DNA from: CAKSHP01 sp045636325 | Lineage (GTDB): Bacteria > Bacillota > Clostridia > UBA1381 > UMGS1253 | Assembly: GCA_045636325.1 (NCBI GenBank) | Contig: JAZTXH010000014.1 | Span: forward strand, 84,167 to 148,166 | Direction of reading: 5' to 3' | DNA: 64,000 bases | In this document: one piece after another, positions 51,702 to 59,331 of the stretch | How the letters are laid out: each line of letters opens with the position of its first letter | How positions within the stretch are numbered: position 1 is the first letter of the stretch | Program-made: the position numbers and the translations under genes | The notes under the pieces: model-generated | Seen by the model: only the letters and a program-made list of their open reading frames with translations | What the model was told of the DNA's origin: nothing | Database searches by the model: none

Positions 51702-53231
51702 TTAGTTTTTCGCCATTAAACCTTCAAATTCTTCTGTTATTTCTTTAGAAGGAGCTTTGCCGATAAGTGATACAATCACTATAACAATTGATGATACAAT
51801 GAATGCTGGAAGCAAACTGTATACTGACCATACACCACCTAACGGCTCGATTACCAATTCCCAGAAGAATACCATTATACCGCCTGAAAGCATACCTGCA
51901 ATTGCACCTGCATATGATGTTTTCTTCCAGAACAATGAGAACAGCATAAGAGGTCCGAATGTAGCACCAAAGCCAGCCCAAGCAAATGATGTTATACCAA
52001 AAATTGTACTTTCAGAATCCCATGCAATAACCATTGCAATAATAACAATTATAGCCATTGAAATACGTGATACCCACATAACTTCTTTATCACTTGCATT
52101 ACGCTTTACAATACCATGGTAAATATTTTCTGCAAGCGCTGATGTAGAAATAAGAAGATAAGAGTCTGATGAGCTAATAGATGCTGCCAGAATACCTGCA
52201 CAAGCAAAACCTGCAAGGATAGGAGGCAAGAATTTTGTTGCAGTATCAATGAAAATATTTTCAGCATCTGCATTTGAAAGATAATTCAAACCTTCTACGC
52301 TTCTTCCAACAATACCTATAAATACTGCAGCTGACATAGCGATAAACAACCATATACATGCAACTCTTCTTGAACGCTTTAACTCTTTACCATCTCTGAT
52401 ACCCATAAATCTCAAAAGCACCTGAGGCATACCAAAGTATCCAAGACCCCATGCAAGACATGAGCAAATTGAAAGCAAACTATATGACTTACCCTCGCCA
52501 AAAGTATTGGCAATTTCTGTAGACGGTAAAGATGTTGAGAATAATGAGAAGAAACCGTCATAACTTTTTGCATTTTCAATAACAACACCTATTCCACCCG
52601 CACTTATAAGCGCAAGAGAAAGAATTGCAACCAAAGCAACAACCATTACAATCGCCTGCATAAAGTCAGATGCACTTTCAGCTAAAAATCCGCCAAGGAA
52701 TGTGTAAAATAAAACGAATATAGCTGCTGCAATCATCATTTCGTGATAACCAAGACCAAACATATTCATAAACAGCTTTCCGCAGGCAGCAAGACACTGA
52801 CCTGCATATACTGTAAAGAAAATTATAATAAATACTGAAGCAATTATAAGAATAATTTTCTTTTTTTCATGAAAACGCTTTGAAAAATAACCGGGTATTG
52901 TAATCGCATCAACTTTAACGCTATACTTATGAAGTCTTTTTGAAACTATAAGCCAGTTAAAATATGTACCAACAAAAAGGCCGATAGCAGTCCATCCTGC
53001 GTCAGCAATACCTGTCCAGTAAGCAAGACCAGGAAGTCCCATCAAAAGCCAACCTGACATATCTGATGCTTCTGCACTGAAAGCCGCTACCCACGGCCCT
53101 AATGAACGACCACCCAAGAAATAAGCTTCTGCATTTTTATTAGCTCTTTTTGCAAAGTATATACCAATTCCGATAACCGCAATCATATAAATAACCATTG
53201 CAATAAGATGCTGTAAATTTGCACTTGACAT
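51702..53231 (-). CDS. putP: Sodium:proline symporter family (PutP)
   Basis: 509-residue transporter of the sodium:solute symporter family with about 13 hydrophobic segments. The N-terminal half has the PutP wording YFLGGRSLGPWVAAFSAEASDMSGWL (key part AEASDMSGWLLMGLPG), and the middle has FACAGILAASISSSDSYLL, containing sodium-site serines. Proline uptake is the best guess; pantothenate or other substrates are possible. The ATG at 53231 follows AAAGGAGAG; the longer ORF to 53294 spans the promoter and is rejected. A TetR-type gene lies directly upstream in the same direction. Confidence 0.92.
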   Translation of the reverse strand: MSSANLQHLIAMVIYMIAVIGIGIYFAKRANKNAEAYFLGGRSLGPWVAAFSAEASDMSGWLLMGLPGLAYWTGIADAGWTAIGLFVGTYFNWLIVSKRLHKYSVKVDAITIPGYFSKRFHEKKKIILIIASVFIIIFFTVYAGQCLAACGKLFMNMFGLGYHEMMIAAAIFVLFYTFLGGFLAESASDFMQAIVMVVALVAILSLALISAGGIGVVIENAKSYDGFFSLFSTSLPSTEIANTFGEGKSYSLLSICSCLAWGLGYFGMPQVLLRFMGIRDGKELKRSRRVACIWLFIAMSAAVFIGIVGRSVEGLNYLSNADAENIFIDTATKFLPPILAGFACAGILAASISSSDSYLLISTSALAENIYHGIVKRNASDKEVMWVSRISMAIIVIIAMVIAWDSESTIFGITSFAWAGFGATFGPLMLFSLFWKKTSYAGAIAGMLSGGIMVFFWELVIEPLGGVWSVYSLLPAFIVSSIVIVIVSLIGKAPSKEITEEFEGLMAKN

Positions 53232-53265
53232 AAAAAATCTCTCCTTTAATTTTTTTACTGCCGAC

Positions 53266-53294
53266 ATTATAACACACTTTTTTATAGAACGCAA
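53266..53294 (-). promoter_or_regulatory. Promoter of the symporter gene
   Basis: On the minus strand TTGCGT (53289-53294) and TATAAT (53266-53271), spacer 17. Confidence 0.8.
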
Positions 53295-53297
53295 TAC

Positions 53298-53333
53298 AGA
53301 ACATGGTACAGAATGAATTCTGTACCATGTTCT
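53298..53333. promoter_or_regulatory. Operator-like palindrome upstream of putP
   Basis: AGAACATGGTACAGAA (53298-53313), TGAA, TTCTGTACCATGTTCT (53318-53333): perfect 16-base arms around a four-base centre. It begins four bases upstream of the putP -35 box and lies between the TetR gene and putP. No T tract follows on either strand, so an operator is more likely than a terminator. Confidence 0.75.
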
Positions 53334-53405
53334 TTAAATAATTAATTTTAATTATGTTTTAAAGCGCTCTGCTTATGTACTTATTTTAAACTATTTTTTT
53401 GACTT

Positions 53406-53993
53406 TTATACAGATTTTATTCCGTTCAAAAACATTGGCAATATTTTTTTCGAATAATCTTTCAAAGAATACTCCCCTCCTGCCAGACACCAGTCGTATA
53501 TAATACCTCTTTCACACAAGGCATACAGCTTAACAATTTCCTTAACAGTCATATCTTTTTTTAGTTCACCACTGTTTTGCCCGCAGGTAACAATTTCCCT
53601 AAGCAATTTATAATATACTCGGCTTTTATCAAGCAAATGCTTTTCGCCCTTAGTGGTAAGCTGAGTGGAATAAAGCCTTGTAAGCAAATCAATATCTATA
53701 CTGTTTTCAATCATATCAAAAAGCTGCTCGTTTAAAAATATAAGCTTAGCAAACGCATTCATATCTTCATTAAACTCTGCCTTAAGTTCTTCATATTTTT
53801 CATCAAAAAGATATGAAAGAGAGCCCAAGAGGGCATCTTTTCCCTCAAAATAATGATAAAATGACCCCTTTGAAGTTTGAGATTCATCTATTATTTCTTC
53901 AATTGTAGTATTTTCATATCCCTGTTCATAAAAAAGTCTCCAGGCCGCTGAAACAATTCTTCCTTTGGTATTACGAGAATTTTTTACTCCCAC
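53406..53993 (-). CDS. TetR-family transcriptional regulator
   Basis: 195-residue regulator. The N-terminal DNA-binding domain reads GRIVSAAWRLFYEQGYENTTIEEII followed by SKGSFYHYFEGKDALL, the standard TetR helix-turn-helix (key part SKGSFYHYF). The C-terminal ligand domain is helical and not assignable. It starts with GTG seven bases after GAGGTG. It lies 15 bases after the dUTPase gene and upstream of the symporter gene, whose promoter region carries a large palindrome, so it may regulate the symporter. Confidence 0.93.
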   Translation of the reverse strand: MGVKNSRNTKGRIVSAAWRLFYEQGYENTTIEEIIDESQTSKGSFYHYFEGKDALLGSLSYLFDEKYEELKAEFNEDMNAFAKLIFLNEQLFDMIENSIDIDLLTRLYSTQLTTKGEKHLLDKSRVYYKLLREIVTCGQNSGELKKDMTVKEIVKLYALCERGIIYDWCLAGGEYSLKDYSKKILPMFLNGIKSV

Positions 53994-54008
53994 TATTATA
54001 CACCTCTG

Positions 54009-54524
54009 TTATTTCTTAGTTGTGCTTCCAAACCCACCATTTCTTACATCTTTGGTATCATCATCAAATGTAATTCCGTATTCTACAAATATTCCCTGCA
54101 TAAATCCGTTGCCTTTTTCAACATTTACAGTCTTGTTTTCCTTGCTGTCATTGGTAAGCTTTGCAAAAATATGCCCTTCGTTATCAGAATAATAATAATC
54201 ACTGTCAATAATACCTACTGTATTATTAAGTTGCAACCTGAATTTAAATCCAAGCCCACTTCTTGGATAGCATTTCAAAACCCATCCGTCATCAATTTTA
54301 ACTCTTACTCCTGTTGGAATTTTTATACTCTCGCCGCTTTTAAGGGTAATATCCGCTGGAGCATAAAAATCATAACCGGCAGAGCCTGACGTAGCTCTTT
54401 TGGGAAGCACCAAATCATCATAAGCCCTTTTTATTTCTTCCTCAGAAATATCACCAAAGCAGTCAATAAAACCTTCTTTAAACTGTTCATAGCTTACTTT
54501 ATAAAACTGCGCAATTCTTTTCAT
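54009..54524 (-). CDS. dut: dUTP diphosphatase (trimeric dUTPase fold)
   Basis: Hydrolyses dUTP to dUMP to keep uracil out of DNA. The 171-residue protein has the dUTPase motifs in order: GSAGYDFYAP, PRSGLGFKF, NTVGIIDSDYYYSD, the GNGFMQGIFVEYG segment and the glycine-rich C-terminal RNGGFGSTTKK. An N-terminal extension of about 38 residues (helical, charged) precedes the fold; this longer form occurs in Firmicutes and phages. Same strand as the TetR gene, 15 bases ahead. Confidence 0.93.
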   Translation of the reverse strand: MKRIAQFYKVSYEQFKEGFIDCFGDISEEEIKRAYDDLVLPKRATSGSAGYDFYAPADITLKSGESIKIPTGVRVKIDDGWVLKCYPRSGLGFKFRLQLNNTVGIIDSDYYYSDNEGHIFAKLTNDSKENKTVNVEKGNGFMQGIFVEYGITFDDDTKDVRNGGFGSTTKK

Positions 54525-54740
54525 AATAAATTTCTCCTTTTTTAAATAATTCCATAATGGTTAAGGCACTCCATAAAATTACCGTAAACACTTTCTGTAT
54601 CATATCGCCACAGCGTGTGTTATCTTTTTCAAAAGACTAAAACAAACTCAAATTCATTAAAAACCTATATAATAAAAAAGCGGAAATACAACTTCAAATG
54701 CCAATATAGAATCAGTGTACAATTTAGATGCCACTTATCA

Positions 54741-54982
54741 AAGGCTCCCTTGTGCAAAGGGAGCTCCGCCGTAGGGCGTATTAGCTAAATTTTGCACTAT
54801 CATGCAAAGCTAAATTATCTCATTTCATTCGATAGCTAAATTGTTTCTTCGAAACAGCTAAATTAAATTCGCCATAAGCGTGCGAAGCACATTTAGCTGC
54901 CACAGGCGATTTAGCTGAGTTTACTCAATTTAGCTCGCGATAGCGAATTTAGCTGAATAGATTTAACCTAGTTAAATCTATT
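54741..54982. repeat. Array of AGCTAAAT/ATTTAGCT octamers separated by hairpins
   Basis: Four AGCTAAAT copies start at 54783, 54808, 54834 and 54856, and four reverse complements ATTTAGCT start at 54891, 54909, 54928 and 54947. The whole is thus a large inverted repeat. Nearly every gap holds a short inverted repeat: TTTGCA/TGCAA, GTTTC/GAAAC, TTCGC/GCGAA, GCC/GGC, GAGT/ACTC, CGC/GCG. The left border is a stem GCTCCCTT/AAGGGAGC (54744-54764) and the right border a perfect palindrome AATAGATTTAAC/GTTAAATCTATT (54956-54982). No ORF covers it. It lies between dacF and dut. Confidence 0.85.
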
Positions 54983-55030
54983 CTATGACTGTTCATAAAA
55001 CATTTCAAACCAATTTTAATTATTTAAAAA

Positions 55031-56371
55031 CTATCTTCTGTATCTTTTATATTTCAAAAACTTTCTTCTCCTTTTTCTTCTTCTGTTGCGCATAAACGCC
55101 AAAACAAAAAACATAAGAACTATAAATATAACCGGCCCAAGAAAAAACCAACTTGTAAAAATCGCTTTAAAAAATCCGCCCAATTGCTTAAAAAAGTCTC
55201 TTTCAATATCAGTTTTAGAAACAAGATTAACACTTCCAAGTTCTGTTTTCTCACCTGTATCAGGGTCAGTATAAGTATATTTAGCACTGCCGATTACCTC
55301 ACCTTTTTTAACAGGCGCCTTTATGTTTTCATTATATGTAAACTCTCTTGTTATATCTTCTTTTATATTTGTTGTATCAGGCAAAAGAACATTTATTTCT
55401 GATTCAATAACAGCTGTTACAACATCTGTTTTACGTCCTGCATACACAGGCGTTTCGCCAACATCTTCACCAGGTATCGAAACAGAAATCATATTATAAT
55501 TGTTATATCCGTATTCAAAAAGATTTTTTACATCTTTATACTTTCCGTTAGGCTCTTCAACACCAAAGGTTGCGGCAATCAAATTAATCTCTGCTTTTGT
55601 ATCTGATTTGGAATCTTCTTTGGTTGCAGATGCCACAAGGCAGTTTTTTGCCTGTGAAGTGTAGCCCGTTTTTATACCTGTTGCATATTTATAATATACA
55701 GAAAATCCGGGCTTAATCAAATCACTTGTATTTGAAAGTATTCTTATACCATCATCTGCCACATATTTATTTGTTTTAGGTATTTCATAAGATACGGTTT
55801 TTACAATTTCACGAAAAGTTTCATTTTTCATTGCATATCTTGCAATTATTGCCATGTCACGTGCAGTAGTATAATGATTTTCATTATGAAAACCGTGAGC
55901 ATTTGCAAAATGAGTGCTTTCCATGCCTAGCTCTTCGGCCTTTTCATTCATCAAACTAACAAATTCATCTATATCACCGCTACACACATATTCTGCCAAT
56001 ACGTCACATGCTTCGTTTGCAGATGACACTAAAACAGCATATAATAGCTGGCGAACCGTAAGCTCTTCGCCAGGGAGAATTCCAATATTACTTCCCCCGC
56101 TATCTAAAGAATTAACAATTTCACTTGCAACCACAATTTCATCAAGCTTGCCACCGCATTTTTCAAGAACAATAGCTGCAGTCATAATTTTTGTGGTACT
56201 TGCAGGGTAGACCTTTTTATCTATATTTTTTTCATATAAAACCCTTCCTGTATCTGCATCCATAAGAACACATGCACTACCCGAAAGCTCAGGTTTTTCC
56301 TTATCAGCAAATGCAACATTACCGAAAATCAATGTAAACGCCATACATAAAACAAATATCTTTTTTATCAT
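55031..56371 (-). CDS. dacF: D-alanyl-D-alanine carboxypeptidase (DacF/PBP5-like)
   Basis: Trims the terminal D-alanine of wall peptides. The 446-residue protein has an N-terminal signal peptide (cut near NVAFA), the three active-site motifs SxxK (PASTTKIMTA), SxN (VSSANEACD) and KTG (GIKTGYTS), a C-terminal beta domain and finally a membrane anchor (about 410-432) with an Arg/Lys-rich cytoplasmic tail (RNRRRKRRRKF). The transmembrane end differs from the amphipathic helix of classical PBP5. GGGAGAGGG precedes the ATG. Monocistronic on the minus strand. Confidence 0.94.
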   Translation of the reverse strand: MIKKIFVLCMAFTLIFGNVAFADKEKPELSGSACVLMDADTGRVLYEKNIDKKVYPASTTKIMTAAIVLEKCGGKLDEIVVASEIVNSLDSGGSNIGILPGEELTVRQLLYAVLVSSANEACDVLAEYVCSGDIDEFVSLMNEKAEELGMESTHFANAHGFHNENHYTTARDMAIIARYAMKNETFREIVKTVSYEIPKTNKYVADDGIRILSNTSDLIKPGFSVYYKYATGIKTGYTSQAKNCLVASATKEDSKSDTKAEINLIAATFGVEEPNGKYKDVKNLFEYGYNNYNMISVSIPGEDVGETPVYAGRKTDVVTAVIESEINVLLPDTTNIKEDITREFTYNENIKAPVKKGEVIGSAKYTYTDPDTGEKTELGSVNLVSKTDIERDFFKQLGGFFKAIFTSWFFLGPVIFIVLMFFVLAFMRNRRRKRRRKFLKYKRYRR

Positions 56372-56501
56372 TTCGCCCTCTCCCTTATTCTGTTATAAAC
56401 CTACATAGAATAATTATATCAAACTTTCAATACATAATCAATCTTTTTTTGTTTCTTTTAAAAAGTTTATCTCAAAAATCATTTTTTTAGTTTAAATCTA
56501 T

Positions 56502-56529
56502 TGACAAAAGACGTAAATTTGTTTAAAAT
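56502..56529 (+). promoter_or_regulatory. Promoter of tRNA-Arg
   Basis: TTGACA (56502-56507) and TAAAAT (56524-56529), spacer 16, ending 16 bases before the mature tRNA. Confidence 0.75.
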
Positions 56530-56545
56530 ATGTAGTGGTGCATAT

Positions 56546-56620
56546 GCCCCCGTAGTTAAGTGGATATAACGAGCCCCTCCTAAGGGTTAGTCATCGGTTC
56601 GACTCCGGTCGGGGGTGCCA
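56546..56620 (+). tRNA. tRNA-Arg (anticodon CCT)
   Basis: A full cloverleaf of 75 bases can be drawn: acceptor GCCCCCG/CGGGGGT, D stem GTTA/TAAC, anticodon stem AGCCC/GGGTT with loop CTCCTAA and anticodon CCT, and T stem ATCGG/CCGGT with loop TTCGACT. The discriminator is G and CCA is encoded. It reads the AGG codon. It has its own promoter and terminator. Confidence 0.95.
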
Positions 56621-56621
56621 A

Positions 56622-56656
56622 AAAAAATCCGTACACGATAGTGTACGGATTTTTTA
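56622..56656 (+). terminator. Intrinsic terminator of tRNA-Arg
   Basis: AAAAAATCCGTACAC (56622-56636), loop GATA, GTGTACGGATTTTTT (56641-56655): a nearly ideal stem with T tract. Confidence 0.92.
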
Positions 56657-56735
56657 CTTATTACTTATTCACTCTTCACTATTCCCTAAAAATATTCAGT
56701 ACGGATTTCTTGGAAAGTAATAAGTAATACCCTAA
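56650..56735. repeat. Inverted repeat and low-complexity stretch after tRNA-Arg
   Basis: TACTTATTACTT (about 56655-56666) recurs inverted as AAGTAATAAGTA (about 56716-56727), and the tract between includes CACTCTTCACTATTCCC and a second GTACGGATTT copied from the terminator stem. It looks like a small repeat element. From 56736 to 56868 I see no gene. Confidence 0.5.
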
Positions 56736-56868
56736 AGAGCACGCGATAGTAAATAAGGAAGAAGTTAAGGTAGCTTTTCTTACGCAAAACAAAAATATAA
56801 ATATCTCTATGTTTCTGCTTTCACAGAAATTGTAAACTTTCTATTTCACAATTTAAAAAGAAATTATT

Positions 56869-57018
56869 TCACATCAACGAAGTTGATATTTCACTAATAT
56901 CATCTACATCTATTATACAAACCGTGACACCCGATTTTTTAAACTGCTCTGCAATGCATTTGCCTATTTCCCCTGCTCCACCGGTTATAACAGCAACTTT
57001 ATTGCGAAAATCAAACAT
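56869..57018 (-). pseudogene. Truncated short-chain dehydrogenase (N terminus only)
   Basis: A GGAGAG site precedes an ATG and 49 codons that read like the N terminus of an SDR oxidoreductase: VAVITGGAGEIG (the TGxxxGxG cofactor motif), CIAEQFKKSG and VCIIDVDD, which would be the Asp that selects NAD. The frame then meets a TGA after about 50 residues, while SDR enzymes have about 250. No continuation is visible in the AT-rich sequence downstream. It is most likely the leftover of a deletion. Confidence 0.65.
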
Positions 57019-57100
57019 ATTTCTCTCTCCTTTTTAAAGCTTTACTTTATCATATCACACAAAACACTATCCGTAAATTTAAGAATAAATAAAAAAAATA

Positions 57101-57124
57101 AGCACCCCCAGTTAAGAGGGTGCT
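57101..57124 (-). terminator. Terminator of the sugar ABC operon
   Basis: On the minus strand AGCACCC (57118-57124) and GGGTGCT (57101-57107) pair around a ten-base loop and are followed by TATTTTTTTTATT. Confidence 0.85.
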
Positions 57125-57161
57125 CTTGAGTCAAATAAAAAACGCAACGCAGTTTTAAAAA

Positions 57162-58202
57162 TTATCCCTGATATACTAAGTTCTTTTCTATCATTTCGTC
57201 AACATTTGCTGCATCCCACCAAGCACCTGCAATATCAACCTTTTCTGTGATCGTCTTACCTTCTAATGCAAATACAGCCTGCTCAACCGCCTGATAACCT
57301 ATCTGGTAAGAATCCTGAGCAACTGCACCTACAAGCTTAGGTCCTGTCGTTTTCTTCATCCACTCAATCTGCTTTGTACCTGCGTCGTAACCTGCAAACT
57401 TAATTGCATCATATTTTGTACCTGCAGCACCGATTGCATCGTAAACCTGTTTAACAACACCTTCGTTTGTCATAAAGATAGCAGATGCACCCTTTTCTGT
57501 AAGAGCTTCCAAAGCTGCTTTGTATGCATTGTCAGCATCACCGGGTTTAACTTCTTTTTCAATTTTATATTTGCCCTTTGTTGCTTCGTCTGCATCTGCA
57601 AGCTCTGTAAACTTGTCAATAAAGCCTGATGCTCTGTCAATACCTGTTTGAGTTTCGTCATGCTGAATAACACCAATAACGTAATTGTCAGCAGCTGCGA
57701 TATCTTCTTTTATTGCTGCATAGAAATTCTCTGCAACTGTACCCGCTGCCAAATAGTTACTTGTTGCAACGTGAGCTACCATGGGATTTTTACTTGCTGC
57801 ATCAAGAGCTGCAACGTCATTTGCCCAAATACCACTGTCAAACTGAACTACAGGGATATTGTTATCTTTTGCTTGAGTTAAAAGGTCAACAAACCCTTCA
57901 CCGATTGTAGCTAAAACAATAGCTGATGCATTATTTGAAAGAGCAGTCTGAACCATTTCCATCTGAGAAGGAAGGTCTTTCGCTGATTCACTTGCGGGGC
58001 CTCTGAATGTAATTTTGTAGCCGTATTTAGCACCTGCTGCTTCAGCCCCTGCTTTAACTGACTGCCAGAATGCGTGAGACTCACCTTTTGCAACTACTGC
58101 AATAGTCTTATCGCCTGTGTTTTCCATGCCTGCACCGCCACAACCTGTAATAGCGATTGCAAGCATTGCTACTGCTAAAATAACTGATAATATTTTTTTC
58201 AT
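57162..58202 (-). CDS. Sugar ABC transporter, substrate-binding lipoprotein (RbsB/MglB-like)
   Basis: 346-residue periplasmic-binding-protein-like lipoprotein of the ribose/galactose/xylose class. The signal peptide ends in AITGC. The mature domain has KGESHAFWQSVKAGAEAAG, VLATIGEGFVDLLTQAKD and the hinge-type VVQFDSGIW. It ends with a YQIGYQAVEQ segment usual in the family. The ATG at 58202 follows AAAGGAGGA; the ORF extends 42 basic residues further up without a site. Last gene of the ATPase-permease-binding protein operon; the sugar is not evident. Confidence 0.92.
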   Translation of the reverse strand: MKKILSVILAVAMLAIAITGCGGAGMENTGDKTIAVVAKGESHAFWQSVKAGAEAAGAKYGYKITFRGPASESAKDLPSQMEMVQTALSNNASAIVLATIGEGFVDLLTQAKDNNIPVVQFDSGIWANDVAALDAASKNPMVAHVATSNYLAAGTVAENFYAAIKEDIAAADNYVIGVIQHDETQTGIDRASGFIDKFTELADADEATKGKYKIEKEVKPGDADNAYKAALEALTEKGASAIFMTNEGVVKQVYDAIGAAGTKYDAIKFAGYDAGTKQIEWMKKTTGPKLVGAVAQDSYQIGYQAVEQAVFALEGKTITEKVDIAGAWWDAANVDEMIEKNLVYQG

Positions 58203-58269
58203 AAAACATCCTCCTTTATAATAATTATAATGTCTTTTGAACCTTTTAATTACCATTTTGCGTGCGTTT

Positions 58270-59298
58270 TTATAATTTTTTGTTTTTTTCTTTTTTAGGT
58301 TTCTTTTCCGCTTTAACCTTATTTGCATTTTTATTCTTAATAACGTCCATCAAAACTGCAACAACAACTATGATACCTGTTAAAACATATGTAACATAAG
58401 TAGAGTTGACGTTCAAGTTGAACTTTGCAAGCACAAAGTTAAGACCACTTCTGATAACAACAAGCATAATCGCACCTATTACAGAACCAGCGATTGAAGC
58501 TGTACCACCGGCAGCTGATGTTCCGCCAATATATACACCTGCAATAGCGTCAAGTTCCATACCATTACCTGTAGCCGCAGCAACAGTTGTAAATGATGCT
58601 GCCCAGAAAATTGCTGCAATACCTGTTGCAATACCTGCAATTGTATAAGCAATAATTTTATACTTATCTGTATCTATACCTGAAAGTCTTGTTGCCTCTT
58701 CATTACTTCCGATTGAAAGTATGTATCTGCCGATTTTACACTTATACATAAGGTACATACAGATAAGGGCAAAAACTACTACCCAAATAAGCCCTACCGG
58801 AACACCGTTAAAGTTTGAAAACACTTTATTAAACCATGTTCCGCCCGGAAAAAAGATATTCGGGATTGAAACTATAATAGCACTCAACCCTCTTCCAAAC
58901 ATCATTGTGCCAAGAGTTGCAATAAATGCAGGAATTTTTAGTTTTGCAACCAAAATACCATTAATAAAACCAACAGCTGCACCTATTGCAATCATAATCG
59001 GAATTGTATAGCCTAAAGGCATACCATTCATATAAAGCTTACCTGCAATAACAGCTGCCGCAATACAGGTTGTACCAATTGAAAGGTCAATACCACCTGT
59101 TGCAATTACAAAAGTGACACCAAGACCCATAATCGCATAAGGTGCCAATGACTGTGCCATACTTACTATGTTATATTTTCCTAAAAAGTTCGGATTCAAT
59201 GCCCAGAATATTAAAACAAGCACTGCAAGTGCACCGATTATAATCATATTCTGCATACTTTTTTTAACTACCGAAGCCAATGTATTTGAATTTTTCAT
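58270..59298 (-). CDS. Sugar ABC transporter, permease (RbsC/MglC-like)
   Basis: 342-residue membrane protein of the CUT2 type with about nine hydrophobic segments. Motifs typical of RbsC/MglC are GGIDLSIGTTCIAAAVIAG (cited as GGIDLSIG), PAFIATLGTMMFGRGL, SIGSNEEATRLSGI and GVYIGGTSAAGGTASIAGSVIG in part. A basic, Lys-rich tail ends the protein. AAAGGAG is 12 bases before the ATG at 59298; the GTG at 59307 is only three bases from it, so the start is uncertain by three codons. Confidence 0.93.
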   Translation of the reverse strand: MKNSNTLASVVKKSMQNMIIIGALAVLVLIFWALNPNFLGKYNIVSMAQSLAPYAIMGLGVTFVIATGGIDLSIGTTCIAAAVIAGKLYMNGMPLGYTIPIMIAIGAAVGFINGILVAKLKIPAFIATLGTMMFGRGLSAIIVSIPNIFFPGGTWFNKVFSNFNGVPVGLIWVVVFALICMYLMYKCKIGRYILSIGSNEEATRLSGIDTDKYKIIAYTIAGIATGIAAIFWAASFTTVAAATGNGMELDAIAGVYIGGTSAAGGTASIAGSVIGAIMLVVIRSGLNFVLAKFNLNVNSTYVTYVLTGIIVVVAVLMDVIKNKNANKVKAEKKPKKEKNKKL

Positions 59299-59331
59299 GT
59301 ATCCCACTATCTCCTTTCACAGAACAAATAC

